The position numbers and the translations under genes are program-made. From Parachryseolinea silvisoli (GTDB taxonomy: Bacteria; Bacteroidota; Bacteroidia; Cytophagales; Cyclobacteriaceae), in contig NZ_JAIOAO010000009.1 of assembly GCF_021190955.1 (NCBI RefSeq), forward strand, positions 109,825 through 173,824: a stretch of 64,000 nt of DNA, read 5' to 3'. Positions 50,807-59,935 of this stretch are shown one piece after another. How positions within the stretch are numbered: the stretch's first letter is position 1; each line of letters begins with the position of its first letter. The notes under the pieces are model-generated. The model worked only from the letters and a program-made list of their open reading frames with translations. It was not told the DNA's origin and ran no database searches.

Positions 50807-51490
50807 ATGATGTCGGCAGCCGAAGCAACGATCTACCTGGCAGGACGCCGCGGCTGCTCGCAAACGGATATATACCGCAGCGATCACACGCTAAGTTTTG
50901 AAAATTATATACGCGAGGGGAGAGGCACCTTCGGCAACCTCCAGTCCCTCAATGACGATACCCTCGGCGCCGGCGGTACGCGCCTGCTTACCGCCCGCGC
51001 CGACAGTATCGTCTGGCTGATACCGCTCATCGGTGGCCTCCAATACGAAACCACCGCCGGCACACAGGCTTCAGTCGAACCAGGCCAAACGCACCGCCTC
51101 TGGCTTACCAGCGGCACGCAGCTAAGCATCACAAATTTCTACGAAGACGAGCGCATAAACTTTCTGCACGTATGGTTCAGCCCAATGCCAGCGACAGACG
51201 CTATCGAAATAAAGGAATATAGTATAGAATTCGAGCAACAGAACAAACTAACCTCCATCGGCGATCCGGCTATATCTGGCCTTTACATCGGTCAATACCA
51301 GGGCCGCGCCGAGGGGATCTGCATTCCCCGCGACGTCGCCAAAGGTATCTTCGCCTTCGTGATCCATGGCGCTTTCGAAATCGAAAACCGCCTACTCGAA
51401 ACCCGCGACGCAATCGCCCTCTGGAACACCTCCGAAATAGCCTTCGAAGCCCTTTCCAACGATGCGATCGTATTATTCATCGAGCCGTAA
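50807..51490 (+). CDS. Pirin-like bicupin-type protein
   Basis: 227 residues, cytoplasmic. Cupin-type strands: an N-terminal region FENYIREGRGTFGNLQSLNDDTLGAGG that resembles the pirin signature (HSFSF..Y.dp.....G.LRVLNDD.v.pG.GF), then SVEPGQTHRLWLTSGTQLSITNF, and a second cupin half ending AFEALSNDAIVLFIEP. The two His of the usual pirin metal site are not clear in the first cupin, so it may be divergent or inactive. Pirin relatives include quercetin 2,3-dioxygenases; co-transcription with an intradiol dioxygenase (9-nt gap) points to an aromatic-compound role, by inference. ATG at 50807 or 50810. Confidence 0.8.
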   Translation: MMSAAEATIYLAGRRGCSQTDIYRSDHTLSFENYIREGRGTFGNLQSLNDDTLGAGGTRLLTARADSIVWLIPLIGGLQYETTAGTQASVEPGQTHRLWLTSGTQLSITNFYEDERINFLHVWFSPMPATDAIEIKEYSIEFEQQNKLTSIGDPAISGLYIGQYQGRAEGICIPRDVAKGIFAFVIHGAFEIENRLLETRDAIALWNTSEIAFEALSNDAIVLFIEP

Positions 51491-51511
51491 ATAAATATCA
51501 CGATATGTCGG

Positions 51512-54124
51512 TTATTCGATCTTCAACGTATTGGCAGGATTAATTCGCGCGACCTTGATCACATGCCAGCTGACCGTCAGCATCGTAATGATCAGCGTCC
51601 CGGCCGTGGCACTAACGAAAATCCACCAGGGCAGGTTAACCCGGTATTTATAGCCCTCCAGCCAGGATTGAAGCATCCAGTAAGCAATAGGAACGGCAAG
51701 GAAACAGGAAATGGTAATTAGTACGATAAAGTCCTTCGACAGCAATATCCATAACTGCGAAAGATTGGCGCCGAGTACTTTGCGTACGCCGATCTCCTTG
51801 GTGCGTTGTTCGGCAATAAAAGAGGACAAGCCGAAAATTCCCAGACAACTGATAAAGATGGCGAGGCCGGCGAAGATGCTGGCCAGCGTACTGACACGCT
51901 CTTCATTACCGAACTTTCGTGCCTGGTCGGTATCGATGAACTCATAACGGAACGGGTCACCATTCATGTGGGGTTTTATAGTCGCTTCGATCGCGGCCAA
52001 CGATTCCGATACGGGTTTTTCAGGGTTTAATCGCAACGTGAGGATATTCAACGGATCTTTGCTCAGGAAATAGAGCGATGGCCATACCGGGTTATACGGG
52101 CCAGCGAAGACAACATCACGCACAACGCCGACGACAGTAAAGGGAATATTACGGCTTCGCAGTGTTTCGCCGATGACATCCTTTTTACCTAAGTATTTTG
52201 CCGCTTCCTCATTGAGGATTACCGCGGCGGAATCCGAAGGGAAATCGCGGGAGAAATCACGACCGTGTATAACCTCCCATTGAATTGTTTTTCCATATTC
52301 ATATGAACCTTCGAATATGGTAAAGTCGATAGACAAATCAGGGTCCTTTCCACTCCAGTCGATGCGGCTGCTGCTACCCCACGAACCCGTAACAGGAGCA
52401 ATAGATTCGGTCAGCTCCACAATTGCGTCCGCGTCGATCAGCGACTTTCGGATGACGTCATAATGATCGTGCACACCTTTTGATATTCCCGGAATCATTA
52501 CCAGTCCATCCATACTATATCCCAGCGGCCGGTTCTTGCCATGTCGCAGCTGTAAGAATACGGCGGTAGTGCCGATAATCATCATTGCCGATACGCTGAA
52601 CTGAACAACGACCAGAATCTTGCGGGGCAGGGAAGCGCCTGTTCCTGCTTTGAATACACCTTTCAAGGCACCTGCGGGACGGATCGACGATAGATAAAGT
52701 GCCGGGTAACTTCCCGCGAGCAACCCGATCACCACCCCGGCGCCCGTGATACCGACCCACATCAACGGATGGCGCCAGGGAAGGCTCATATTCTTTTCGG
52801 CAAGCGAATTAAAAAGAGGAAGTAACAGGTACGTCATTCCCAAAGCCAGTATAAGCGACATAAACACCGTGAAGATCGATTCACTAAAGAATTGCGTAAT
52901 GAGCTGACTGCGATAAGAACCAATAGCTTTTCGAATGCCAACCTCCTTTGCACGTTTCTCGGATCGCGCCGTGCTGAGATTCATAAAGTTGATACAGGCC
53001 ATCAGCAAAACGAATACGCCGACAATTCCGAACATCCACACGTATTGAACTAGCCCGGCGGCCTGTTTTCCATCGGAAAACTCGCTACGTAAATGCCAGT
53101 CGCGCATGGGGAGAAGAAACAGCTGCGGTTTCTTCACGGCCAGCGCCGCGCTCAGATTCTTGAGTCGTGCATCTTTTATACGGGTGGATGCCGACGCAAA
53201 GTCCGCCCCGTCAGCCAACATGACATACATTTCAAACGCATTGGGCCGCCACGGATCATCCATCTTTTCAAGCTCGGACATCACGGCATACTTCGACCAC
53301 TGGCCAATGAAGAGAACTTCGGCCCATTGCGATCGCTGCGGAAAATCCTGGTATACCGCTCCGACCTGGAAAGAATGGCCATCCATAGTAATCAACTGAC
53401 CGATCGGATCCTTATCACCAAAAAAACCTGTTGCCGTCGACTCCGAAAGCATGATCGTGGAGGGATCTTTTGCAGGCAACGTTCCTTTCACCAATGTGAC
53501 GTCAAACATGGTATAGAAATCCGGCTCACAAAACAGACCGGTTTTGGAATATTTCTCCGTGCCGGCGTTAATTTCCAGCGTGTGTTGGTGGACTTGCGAC
53601 ACCATGGAAACATATTGGAAGTCTGCTCCATAATGTTGCCGGACCTCATTTCCCAACGGCCAGGGTACGTTTGGCCAGGTGCTGACTTCGCCATTGGCAG
53701 TGACGTTCTGAAACGTCCGTCCGATGCGGTCGTAGTGCGAAAAATTTCTGTTGTAAGACACTTCATCATAAATCCATAGACTAATGATGAACGCAACGGC
53801 AATGCCGGTCGCCAGACCCAAAATGTTGATGACAGCATGCAGTTTATTTTTTACCATGTTCTGCATGGCCGCGCGGAAGTAACTTCTGTACATAGCGGTA
53901 GAAAAGTTTGGAGTACCTTTTAATTTTCGTATGGCAAAGGGGCGCAGGTATAAAAAAACCTGCTTCCAATAATTCAGTTTTGCACGGAAGCGTGATCCTG
54001 CTTCGAGATCATAATCGAAATTTTCTTTCAGGTCTCCTACAACTTCATCCTGAAGATCATCTCTCAGAAATGACAAGAGCACCTTCGTGGCGAAGCGGGG
54101 CGGTATAGGACGCTGTTTTTTCAA
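51512..54124 (-). CDS. FtsX-type ABC transporter permease with N-terminal prefix domain (MacB-like)
   Basis: 870 residues. Residues 1-75 (PPRFATKVLLSFLRDDLQDEVVGDLKENFDYDLE) are the permease-prefix domain 2. Then two repeats of the MacB_PCD periplasmic domain plus FtsX core, each with membrane helices around HAVINILGLATGIAVAFIISLWIYDEVSYN, SEKRAKEVGIRKAIGSYRSQLITQFFSES and TKEIGVRKVLGANLSQLWILLSKDF. The E-(V/I)-G-(I/V)-R-K motif recurs in both halves. No ATPase is encoded nearby. Likely exports lipids, peptides or other envelope stress substrates. The start overlaps the padR stop (ATGA). Confidence 0.92.
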   Translation of the reverse strand: MKKQRPIPPRFATKVLLSFLRDDLQDEVVGDLKENFDYDLEAGSRFRAKLNYWKQVFLYLRPFAIRKLKGTPNFSTAMYRSYFRAAMQNMVKNKLHAVINILGLATGIAVAFIISLWIYDEVSYNRNFSHYDRIGRTFQNVTANGEVSTWPNVPWPLGNEVRQHYGADFQYVSMVSQVHQHTLEINAGTEKYSKTGLFCEPDFYTMFDVTLVKGTLPAKDPSTIMLSESTATGFFGDKDPIGQLITMDGHSFQVGAVYQDFPQRSQWAEVLFIGQWSKYAVMSELEKMDDPWRPNAFEMYVMLADGADFASASTRIKDARLKNLSAALAVKKPQLFLLPMRDWHLRSEFSDGKQAAGLVQYVWMFGIVGVFVLLMACINFMNLSTARSEKRAKEVGIRKAIGSYRSQLITQFFSESIFTVFMSLILALGMTYLLLPLFNSLAEKNMSLPWRHPLMWVGITGAGVVIGLLAGSYPALYLSSIRPAGALKGVFKAGTGASLPRKILVVVQFSVSAMMIIGTTAVFLQLRHGKNRPLGYSMDGLVMIPGISKGVHDHYDVIRKSLIDADAIVELTESIAPVTGSWGSSSRIDWSGKDPDLSIDFTIFEGSYEYGKTIQWEVIHGRDFSRDFPSDSAAVILNEEAAKYLGKKDVIGETLRSRNIPFTVVGVVRDVVFAGPYNPVWPSLYFLSKDPLNILTLRLNPEKPVSESLAAIEATIKPHMNGDPFRYEFIDTDQARKFGNEERVSTLASIFAGLAIFISCLGIFGLSSFIAEQRTKEIGVRKVLGANLSQLWILLSKDFIVLITISCFLAVPIAYWMLQSWLEGYKYRVNLPWWIFVSATAGTLIITMLTVSWHVIKVARINPANTLKIE

Positions 54125-54471
54125 CTCAGTCCGGTTAGTCCCAGTTTACCGGCGAATGCCGGATACTCCTTCCACAATTGTACTTTGAACTCCATCGACT
54201 CCTTTAGCACGCGCTTTCCGGAAGCGGTAATGACGAAGATTCTTTTTTTGCGGTCGCCCCGTTCAGAAGTCGCATTTTGCAAAGAAGAACGTACAAACCC
54301 TTTCGTTTCCAACCGGTCAAGCGTAGAGTGAATGGAACCTATAGATATAGAGCGGCCCGTGCGCTGCTCGAACGCCTTTGCGATCCGAAAGGCATAAGCG
54401 TCCGATTCCCCCAGGATACCGACAATGAGCATCAATGTCTCCTCAAAATCGCCAATGCGTGTTTCGATCAT
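54121..54471 (-). CDS. PadR-family transcriptional regulator
   Basis: 116 residues, the usual size of short PadR proteins. Winged helix of PadR type: ETLMLIVGILGESDAYAFRIAKAFEQRTGRSISIGSIHSTLDRLETKGFVRS; wing FVITASGKRVLKES. Encoded directly upstream of, and overlapping by 4 nt with, the permease gene, so it very likely regulates its own operon. An inverted repeat with arms CTAAAWTGTAGAAsG sits just upstream of its start (54480-54534). Confidence 0.92.
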   Translation of the reverse strand: MIETRIGDFEETLMLIVGILGESDAYAFRIAKAFEQRTGRSISIGSIHSTLDRLETKGFVRSSLQNATSERGDRKKRIFVITASGKRVLKESMEFKVQLWKEYPAFAGKLGLTGLS

Positions 54472-54479
54472 ATTCGTTA

Positions 54480-54534
54480 CTAAATTGTAGAACGAACATA
54501 CGCAAAAGAAGTTACACTTCCTTCTACATTTTAG
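54480..54534. promoter_or_regulatory. Inverted repeat upstream of padR
   Basis: CTAAATTGTAGAACG at 54480-54494 and CCTTCTACATTTTAG at 54520-54534 are near-perfect reverse complements (13 of 15), with 25 bp between. On the minus strand TTCTTTTG, a one-mismatch -7 element, falls inside the interval. It is probably the PadR operator. Confidence 0.5.
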
Positions 54535-54566
54535 GAAGGAATAAAAGAATAGTGGATTATCCGGCT

Positions 54567-55232
54567 TTAGAATCCTGGCTTTAGATTCATCGGAATAAGT
54601 ATCCGAGAATCAACCGCCACACCATTAACCTTCAACGGCAACCAATCATCGGGTAGCAACTGCGCCACGCGCAGCGCTTCTTCGTCCAATCCATGTCCGA
54701 GACCGGACACTACTTTCTCATTCACCATCTTTCCCTCCTTGGTAATCGTAGCACTAACCACAACGGTCCCCTTAATTCCTGCCTGCCGGGCAGCAGCAGG
54801 ATATCTAAATCCGAGCATATAGTACGCCAGCTTACTCCGTCCGCCCAATAGCAAAGGTGTCTTGCCTGTATTATTCGCCCTGGCCTCCGCACCGTCCAGG
54901 ATCTTTACATCCGCCGGATTCGGGAAGCCATCACTTAACAACACCGAGTCCTTACTGAAATCAATTCGTTGAATCACCTTTCCCTTCACATCCGAATACT
55001 CCCAAATCCCCGTCCGCACATTGTGATCATACTGCCCTTTCTCTTTATATGCTGCCGGCCCCTGCACTTGCTTTTGGTAGGAACCGTGCTTGATCGAAGG
55101 CTTATACTTCAGAACATAAAATACCTCTTTCGAGGCGGGGATATAATACGTGTGAACCCGGATCTCGGTCTCCTCTTGGGCATGGCCGTGCAGGAACAGC
55201 ACGCCCAGCAGCAGCGAAAGAAAAATTCTCAT
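54567..55232 (-). CDS. Secreted protein with MORN-like region and TonB C-terminal domain
   Basis: 221 residues. Signal peptide (RIFLSLLLGVLFLHGHAQ). Residues about 25-110 resemble an MORN-type or YwqK repeat (SYQKQVQGPAAYKEKGQYDHNVRTGIWEYSDVKGKVIQRIDFSKD). Residues about 135-220 form a TonB_C domain (MLGFRYPAAARQAGIKGTVVVSATITKEGKMVNEKVVSGLGHGLDEEALRVAQLLPDDWLPLKVNG). There is no membrane anchor for energy coupling, so it is not a classical TonB; it may be a stand-alone binding domain in the periplasm. Function unknown. Confidence 0.85.
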   Translation of the reverse strand: MRIFLSLLLGVLFLHGHAQEETEIRVHTYYIPASKEVFYVLKYKPSIKHGSYQKQVQGPAAYKEKGQYDHNVRTGIWEYSDVKGKVIQRIDFSKDSVLLSDGFPNPADVKILDGAEARANNTGKTPLLLGGRSKLAYYMLGFRYPAAARQAGIKGTVVVSATITKEGKMVNEKVVSGLGHGLDEEALRVAQLLPDDWLPLKVNGVAVDSRILIPMNLKPGF

Positions 55233-55301
55233 GAAGTGGTCTTTTTGACATCGCGTGGATGCGCTGTCAAGATGACCAGGATTGGCGGATTTTACAACTT
55301 T

Positions 55302-55727
55302 TTAGTAGTAGACATATCCGTCGCCGCTCGTGATCAGCGCAACGTCTGTTTCGTCGGCATCGCGTATGGGCATCGTCACCAGCTGACCGTTGACTTCCTT
55401 CCAGAAGGCGTGTTGTGAACGAATCAGGTCCAGTTGTTTGCGTGACGTGATCTCCTCGAGCTGTAGCTCGCCGGCCATGTTGCCGGAGCTGGCCGTGGCC
55501 GGTATAAAAAACACCAGCTTGTCGGCCATGATCCTGGAACGGACCGTCATAAAATACAACGGCAGGTTCTCTTTGTCAGCATACCGGAAACGTATAAAAT
55601 ACCGGTTGCCTGTCTTTACGATCGTAGGGCATTCGGTAAAGTGAGCCTCGTCGCGAAGATCGACGATGGCCATTGGGGAGCAGCTCGCCAAAAGGGCGAG
55701 GATGAATAAACAACATGAAAAGCGCAT
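55302..55727 (-). CDS. Small lipoprotein of unknown family, paralog 1
   Basis: 141 residues from ATG 55727 (the frame opens at 55766). Signal ends LALLASC (lipobox), then SPMAIVDLRDEAHF. The mature part is beta-rich with RYFIRFRYADKENLPLYFMTVRSRI, KLVFFIPATASSGNMAGELQLEEI and FWKEVNGQLVTMPI. It is clearly homologous to the protein encoded at 57834-58256; both share CSPMA(I/F)VDL, RYFIRFRYADKE and the (F)IPA.AS.G.MAG.LQ.EEI block. I recognise no family. The pair flanks a Cache-HAMP-GAF sensor. Confidence 0.75.
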   Translation of the reverse strand: MRFSCCLFILALLASCSPMAIVDLRDEAHFTECPTIVKTGNRYFIRFRYADKENLPLYFMTVRSRIMADKLVFFIPATASSGNMAGELQLEEITSRKQLDLIRSQHAFWKEVNGQLVTMPIRDADETDVALITSGDGYVYY

Positions 55728-56046
55728 AGTACAAAGGGTATAGGTTTCAATCTGCTGTATAAGCAATCAACCGGCCCCGGGCCGCATAGAATTACTGTCG
55801 AACGGGCGATAAAGCGGATGAAAGGTTGCCAATGACCGACTAAGCGTCTGACCCCTGCACCATTGGTCGAAATCGCAGATTTATACCACCCATACCCCCG
55901 ACGTGCAGGCAGAAGATATATAGTAAATATAATTTTAAGGAAACAATCGATTGATTCGTTTGGTTTTGTCGCAATTATTTGACATTGGAGACCATTGTGT
56001 CTATTTTTATTTCACCAACTCATTTAACCTAAACCTACCTTGACCC

Positions 56047-57837
56047 ATGAAATGGACCATTCGGAACAGACTGTTCCTGTTAGTCTGGATTATTGTTGGC
56101 ATCTACGGAATTGCCATCGCCTTCACCATCGTCAACTTTCGAAAAAACTTAACAGAACGCGCACGGCAGGTAGCCCTGTCGCAACTTGCCGAAAAGGCCA
56201 GTAGCGCCCGCGTGATTGTACAGGGAGACTTCGAAATTGCCCGCACTTTGTCCGAGACGTTTACGCGCACGACGTCATTGGAAACGAATGTGCGCGAACA
56301 GGTTGTAGAAGCAGCGCTTACCGGTGCCGTCGCGCAGAGTCCGCGATACCTCAGCGCCTGGCTCAGCATGGAGCTCTCGGCCGTGGACACCGCCTGGACA
56401 AGCCCCTATGGCCGGAAGCGCTATACCTACTACCGCACCGGCGCACCGCTGATCGACACGGTAAACATCAACGGCGATATCCCTGGCAGCCTGTACGCGA
56501 CGTTAAAGGCTGCGAAGGAGGAAGCCCTCACCGAACCGTATATACTGTCGTCCACGTCGTCGGTAAAGGATCAACGCAACAACTACCTGGGCACGTCGGT
56601 TTGCGTACCCCTGTTAAAAGACGGCCGCTTCCTCGGCCTGGTAGGTATGGACATCACGCTGGATGCCCTCGATTTTATCGCCCGCATCAAACCTTTCGAA
56701 GGGGCCACCAGCTTCCTGGTATCCCACCAGGGCATCATCGTCTCGCACGAAGTACCTGAAATGATCGGCAAGCCTTTGTCAGCCGTCATAAAAGGCGATA
56801 CCACGGCCGTCCTCGCCAGCATCCAGCAAGGCAAGATCCTGTCGTACAACGACAGCACGGCAGACGATGCGTTGATAGCCTTCACACCGCTGCACATTGG
56901 CCGCTCCGACAACCCCTGGTCCATTGGCACCATCGTACCGACAGCGTCCATAAACGGCGGCATCAATACCATCCTGCTCCGCACGTTGCTGCTCAGTACC
57001 CTGGGCCTTGTCCTCCTGATCGTAAGCGTCGTCTTAATAGCAAACAGCATCACGCATCCCATGAATGCCATCAATGCACACCTCAAGGCGCTGGCACGCG
57101 GGCAGATCGGCATGGCGCGTACAACGCGAAGGCTGCGGGGTGAGCTACGCGAAATGACCGAATCTGTTTATGCGCTGGAAGCAAACCTGAAAGACAAGAT
57201 CGACTTTGCCGTCGACATCGGGAAAGGAAAGTTCGACAGCGTCTTCCAGGTATCCGGACAGGATGACACGCTGGGCCTGGCGCTGGAATCCATGCGTACC
57301 AACCTGAAACGCTTCCGCGAAGAAGAAGCCAAAGGCGTATGGCAAAACGATGGTCTGGCACGCCTCAACGACGTCATTCGCCGCCATGCGGGCAACACCG
57401 AAGGCTTCTACGACCACGTACTCAAAACCCTGGTACAAATCCTCAAAGCCAACCAGGGCGGTCTGTTTATCATCCAGGGCGATGACGATGATCGTTACAT
57501 CGAGCTGGTGTCGGCCTATGCCTACGAGCGCAAAAAATACCTTACGCGTCGCCTCGGCTGGGGCGAGTCGCTCATTGGTCAATGTATATTGGAAGGGGAG
57601 ATCATACACCTGAAAGACATCCCCTCAGGCTACATTCGCATCACGTCCGGTCTGGGCGAAGCAACCCCGGCGATGCTGGTATTATTGCCGCTGCGTACCG
57701 AAACACATGCCGTCGGCGCCATCGAGCTCGCGACATTCGCGACGCTCCAGCCGCACGAAATAGAATTTCTGAAACGCGCCGGCGAGATTATTTCTGCTTC
57801 GATCTATAACCTGCGCGTGGCAGAGCGGGTGGTTTAA
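56047..57837 (+). CDS. Membrane Cache-HAMP-GAF sensor without visible output domain
   Basis: 596 residues. TM1 about 8-29, extracytoplasmic dCache domain about 30-305 (LSAWLSMELSAVDTAWTSPYGRKRYTYYRTG, EPYILSSTSSVKDQRNNYLGTSVCVPLLKDGRFLGLVGMDITLD is the typical second Cache half), TM2 about 310-332 (LLLSTLGLVLLIVSVVLIA), HAMP about 333-385 (SITHPMNAINAHLKALARGQIG), a helical linker, and a GAF domain about 435-590 (ILKANQGGLFIIQGDDDDRYIELVSAYAYERKKYL ... GESLIGQCILEGEIIHLKDIP). It ends right after GAF; no kinase, GGDEF, EAL or MCP signalling domain is present. It would need a partner, or GAF is the output. The upstream 280 nt (55767-56046) hold no other gene. Confidence 0.85.
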   Translation: MKWTIRNRLFLLVWIIVGIYGIAIAFTIVNFRKNLTERARQVALSQLAEKASSARVIVQGDFEIARTLSETFTRTTSLETNVREQVVEAALTGAVAQSPRYLSAWLSMELSAVDTAWTSPYGRKRYTYYRTGAPLIDTVNINGDIPGSLYATLKAAKEEALTEPYILSSTSSVKDQRNNYLGTSVCVPLLKDGRFLGLVGMDITLDALDFIARIKPFEGATSFLVSHQGIIVSHEVPEMIGKPLSAVIKGDTTAVLASIQQGKILSYNDSTADDALIAFTPLHIGRSDNPWSIGTIVPTASINGGINTILLRTLLLSTLGLVLLIVSVVLIANSITHPMNAINAHLKALARGQIGMARTTRRLRGELREMTESVYALEANLKDKIDFAVDIGKGKFDSVFQVSGQDDTLGLALESMRTNLKRFREEEAKGVWQNDGLARLNDVIRRHAGNTEGFYDHVLKTLVQILKANQGGLFIIQGDDDDRYIELVSAYAYERKKYLTRRLGWGESLIGQCILEGEIIHLKDIPSGYIRITSGLGEATPAMLVLLPLRTETHAVGAIELATFATLQPHEIEFLKRAGEIISASIYNLRVAERVV

Positions 57838-58256
57838 TATACCTCCTGTACCCCGGCTTCGATCAGGGCAAGGTCTTCCTCGGTAGGGGGTTGCAACGTC
57901 AGCGGCACCAGCGCGTTGTTCACTTCCTTCCAAAAGAACTTGCCCTGGTCGATCAGGGTGATCTGCCTGGTTTCGGTGATCTCTTCGATTTGCAGCCGGC
58001 CCGCCATGCTGCCATCGCTGGCCATGGCCGGGATATAGAATAGAAGCGTGTCTTTTTGAATCCGGGTACGGATCGCCATAAACGTCAACGGTGGACCTTC
58101 CTCCTTATCCGCATACCGGAAACGGATAAAATACCGGTCACCCGACTTAATGATCGTCGGCGACTCCAGGAAACGATTGACATCGTGCAGGTCGACAAAC
58201 GCCATCGGGCTGCAAGCCACCAAAACAAGAAGACAGAGAGGAAGAAATGAACGCAT
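57834..58256 (-). CDS. Small lipoprotein of unknown family, paralog 2
   Basis: 140 residues from ATG 58256 (the frame opens at 58271). Signal ends LVLVAC (lipobox) before SPMAFVDLHDVNRFL. The same beta-rich layout as its paralog at 55302-55727: SGDRYFIRFRYADKEE, FYIPAMASDGSMAGRLQIEEI, FFWKEVNNALVPL. Convergent with the sensor gene; the two stop codons share the TTAA palindrome at 57834-57837. Family unknown; surface or periplasmic location likely. Confidence 0.75.
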   Translation of the reverse strand: MRSFLPLCLLVLVACSPMAFVDLHDVNRFLESPTIIKSGDRYFIRFRYADKEEGPPLTFMAIRTRIQKDTLLFYIPAMASDGSMAGRLQIEEITETRQITLIDQGKFFWKEVNNALVPLTLQPPTEEDLALIEAGVQEVY

Positions 58257-58366
58257 AGAATAAAAACGCAACAGTGAATCTATGCAAATTTTGCAAATAT
58301 CTGCACAGTTGCAAGAAGTGTCAAAAAACGGATGGTACGCCGGCAGGTGTCAGCCCTGTAATACTT

Positions 58367-59935
58367 CTATTCTCCCAACCAGCTTTTCAATATTGCCGAC
58401 TGTTGCGCATCAGGCGTAGCGAGTGGTGTAATGGCAAAAGAAGCCTTTCCTTCCCGTACAGTAATATCGATGGCCAGGCCCGCATAGGCGAGATATTTGA
58501 CATAGTCAACAGGCTTAGTAGTATACACATACTCAAACAGCTCTTTCAAGGGCGTACCGGCGGCAGCCTCACACGCCTGCTGAAACTCGGCATCCGTAAA
58601 ACCGCGTTTCAGGTCCTGATAATAATGCCGGTATAAGTATCGCATGACATCGTCAAGCGATTGTTTGTTTCCGCTGGCCTGCCGGATGCCCAGATCCAGC
58701 AACAGGCCCATGGCGGTGCCCTTGTCATAATACGAAACGGTCTTCGACACATCCGGCCGCTCAAAAGGATTACCATCCCAGGTGTTGTAGCTGGCTTGCA
58801 CCAGTGACTGGTATAAACGCCCCGCGTTATTTTCATACGATGCAATGGTCCGCTGAAAAGCCGACAGGAACGCCTCGCGTGTAATGAGCCCGGACCGGCG
58901 CAGCATGATATACTCGTAATACGACGTGAACCCTTCTGAAACCCACAGCAGGTTGGTACGGTTCTCACGCTCATAATCAAACGGTCCCAGCTCCACCGGG
59001 CGAATGCGCTTTACATTATAATGATGAAAATATTCATGGGAGAGAAAGCTCAACATGCGCTCACGTCCCTCCGGATTATTTAATTCGTTCCCATCAAAGC
59101 TTACAGCCGTCGAGTTCAAATGCTCGATGCCACCGCGTCCGGGGCCGATGGCGATAAACGTATAATGCTTATACGGAATATCCCCGATCAAATCTGCCGC
59201 CAGGGTAACGGATCGCTTGAGCTCTTTCATAAACACCTTGCGGTCAAAGCTCCCAAGCTTATACCCAATAAACCGGTGCGGAACACCATGCACCGTAAAC
59301 GCCGGCAGCTCTTCCAGGTTACCGAGCAGAATGGGGCTGTCGTACAAAACATCAAAGTCCGGCGCAGTATACGTATACTTCTTTCCCGCCACCGAGTCGA
59401 GCCCGGTCGCTACGCGATTCCACTGCGGCGCCGGCTTTAGCGTGACGGTTACGGGATGTTGCAGAACCCCGTCCGCGTGCATAAAAAGTCCGGTAGGAGC
59501 AATATACCCATGCGTGTCGTAAAGGAAGTTAGCCGCTACAAACGACATCGTAGCCTTAACAGAATACTGGAGCGTGATCCGTTTCGCCCGTTGACTAAAC
59601 ACCCGCCATCCGGAGCGTCCGGCTTTCTCCCAGCGCACGGCCTTGCCGTTGCCATCCTTCACGCTGAAGCTCAGGACATGGTCCGCATAATTCCGCACCT
59701 GGTAAAGCCCCGGCATCCACGCCGGCATTTTAAACACCACCGTATCACGCGACAGATTCTCACACACCAACTCCACCTCAAACACCTGATTCGCCGGCTT
59801 TGGCATCGACACCGTAAACGCCAGGCTACTTTTTTCACCTTGCCCTTGGCAAGCACTCAGCACAAAAACCAAAAGAAGCGATAGGAGCAGGCTCGCGGAG
59901 AAGCGCAGCCGCATAGGAGAGAAGCGTGATACCAT
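58367..59935 (-). CDS. M61-family glycyl aminopeptidase-like metallopeptidase
   Basis: About 522 residues from ATG 59935 (the frame opens at 59974; ATG 59914 would also do). Signal with lipobox LLVFVLSAC. N-terminal beta-sandwich typical of M61 (about 30-200: FEVELVCENLSRDTVVFKMPAWMPGLYQVRNYADHVLSFS). Catalytic HExxH in FLSHEYFHHYNVKRIRPVELGPF, second zinc ligand Glu in WVSEGFTSYYEYIM. C-terminal helical and PDZ-like region to KSWLGE. Cleaves N-terminal Gly or Ala residues from peptides; periplasmic. All catalytic residues present. Confidence 0.92.
   Translation of the reverse strand: MVSRFSPMRLRFSASLLLSLLLVFVLSACQGQGEKSSLAFTVSMPKPANQVFEVELVCENLSRDTVVFKMPAWMPGLYQVRNYADHVLSFSVKDGNGKAVRWEKAGRSGWRVFSQRAKRITLQYSVKATMSFVAANFLYDTHGYIAPTGLFMHADGVLQHPVTVTLKPAPQWNRVATGLDSVAGKKYTYTAPDFDVLYDSPILLGNLEELPAFTVHGVPHRFIGYKLGSFDRKVFMKELKRSVTLAADLIGDIPYKHYTFIAIGPGRGGIEHLNSTAVSFDGNELNNPEGRERMLSFLSHEYFHHYNVKRIRPVELGPFDYERENRTNLLWVSEGFTSYYEYIMLRRSGLITREAFLSAFQRTIASYENNAGRLYQSLVQASYNTWDGNPFERPDVSKTVSYYDKGTAMGLLLDLGIRQASGNKQSLDDVMRYLYRHYYQDLKRGFTDAEFQQACEAAAGTPLKELFEYVYTTKPVDYVKYLAYAGLAIDITVREGKASFAITPLATPDAQQSAILKSWLGE

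Noticed and set aside
58274..58636. 120-residue plus-strand frame
   Set aside because: Mostly antisense to the M61 gene with abundant Arg/Ser and Cys; a shadow frame.
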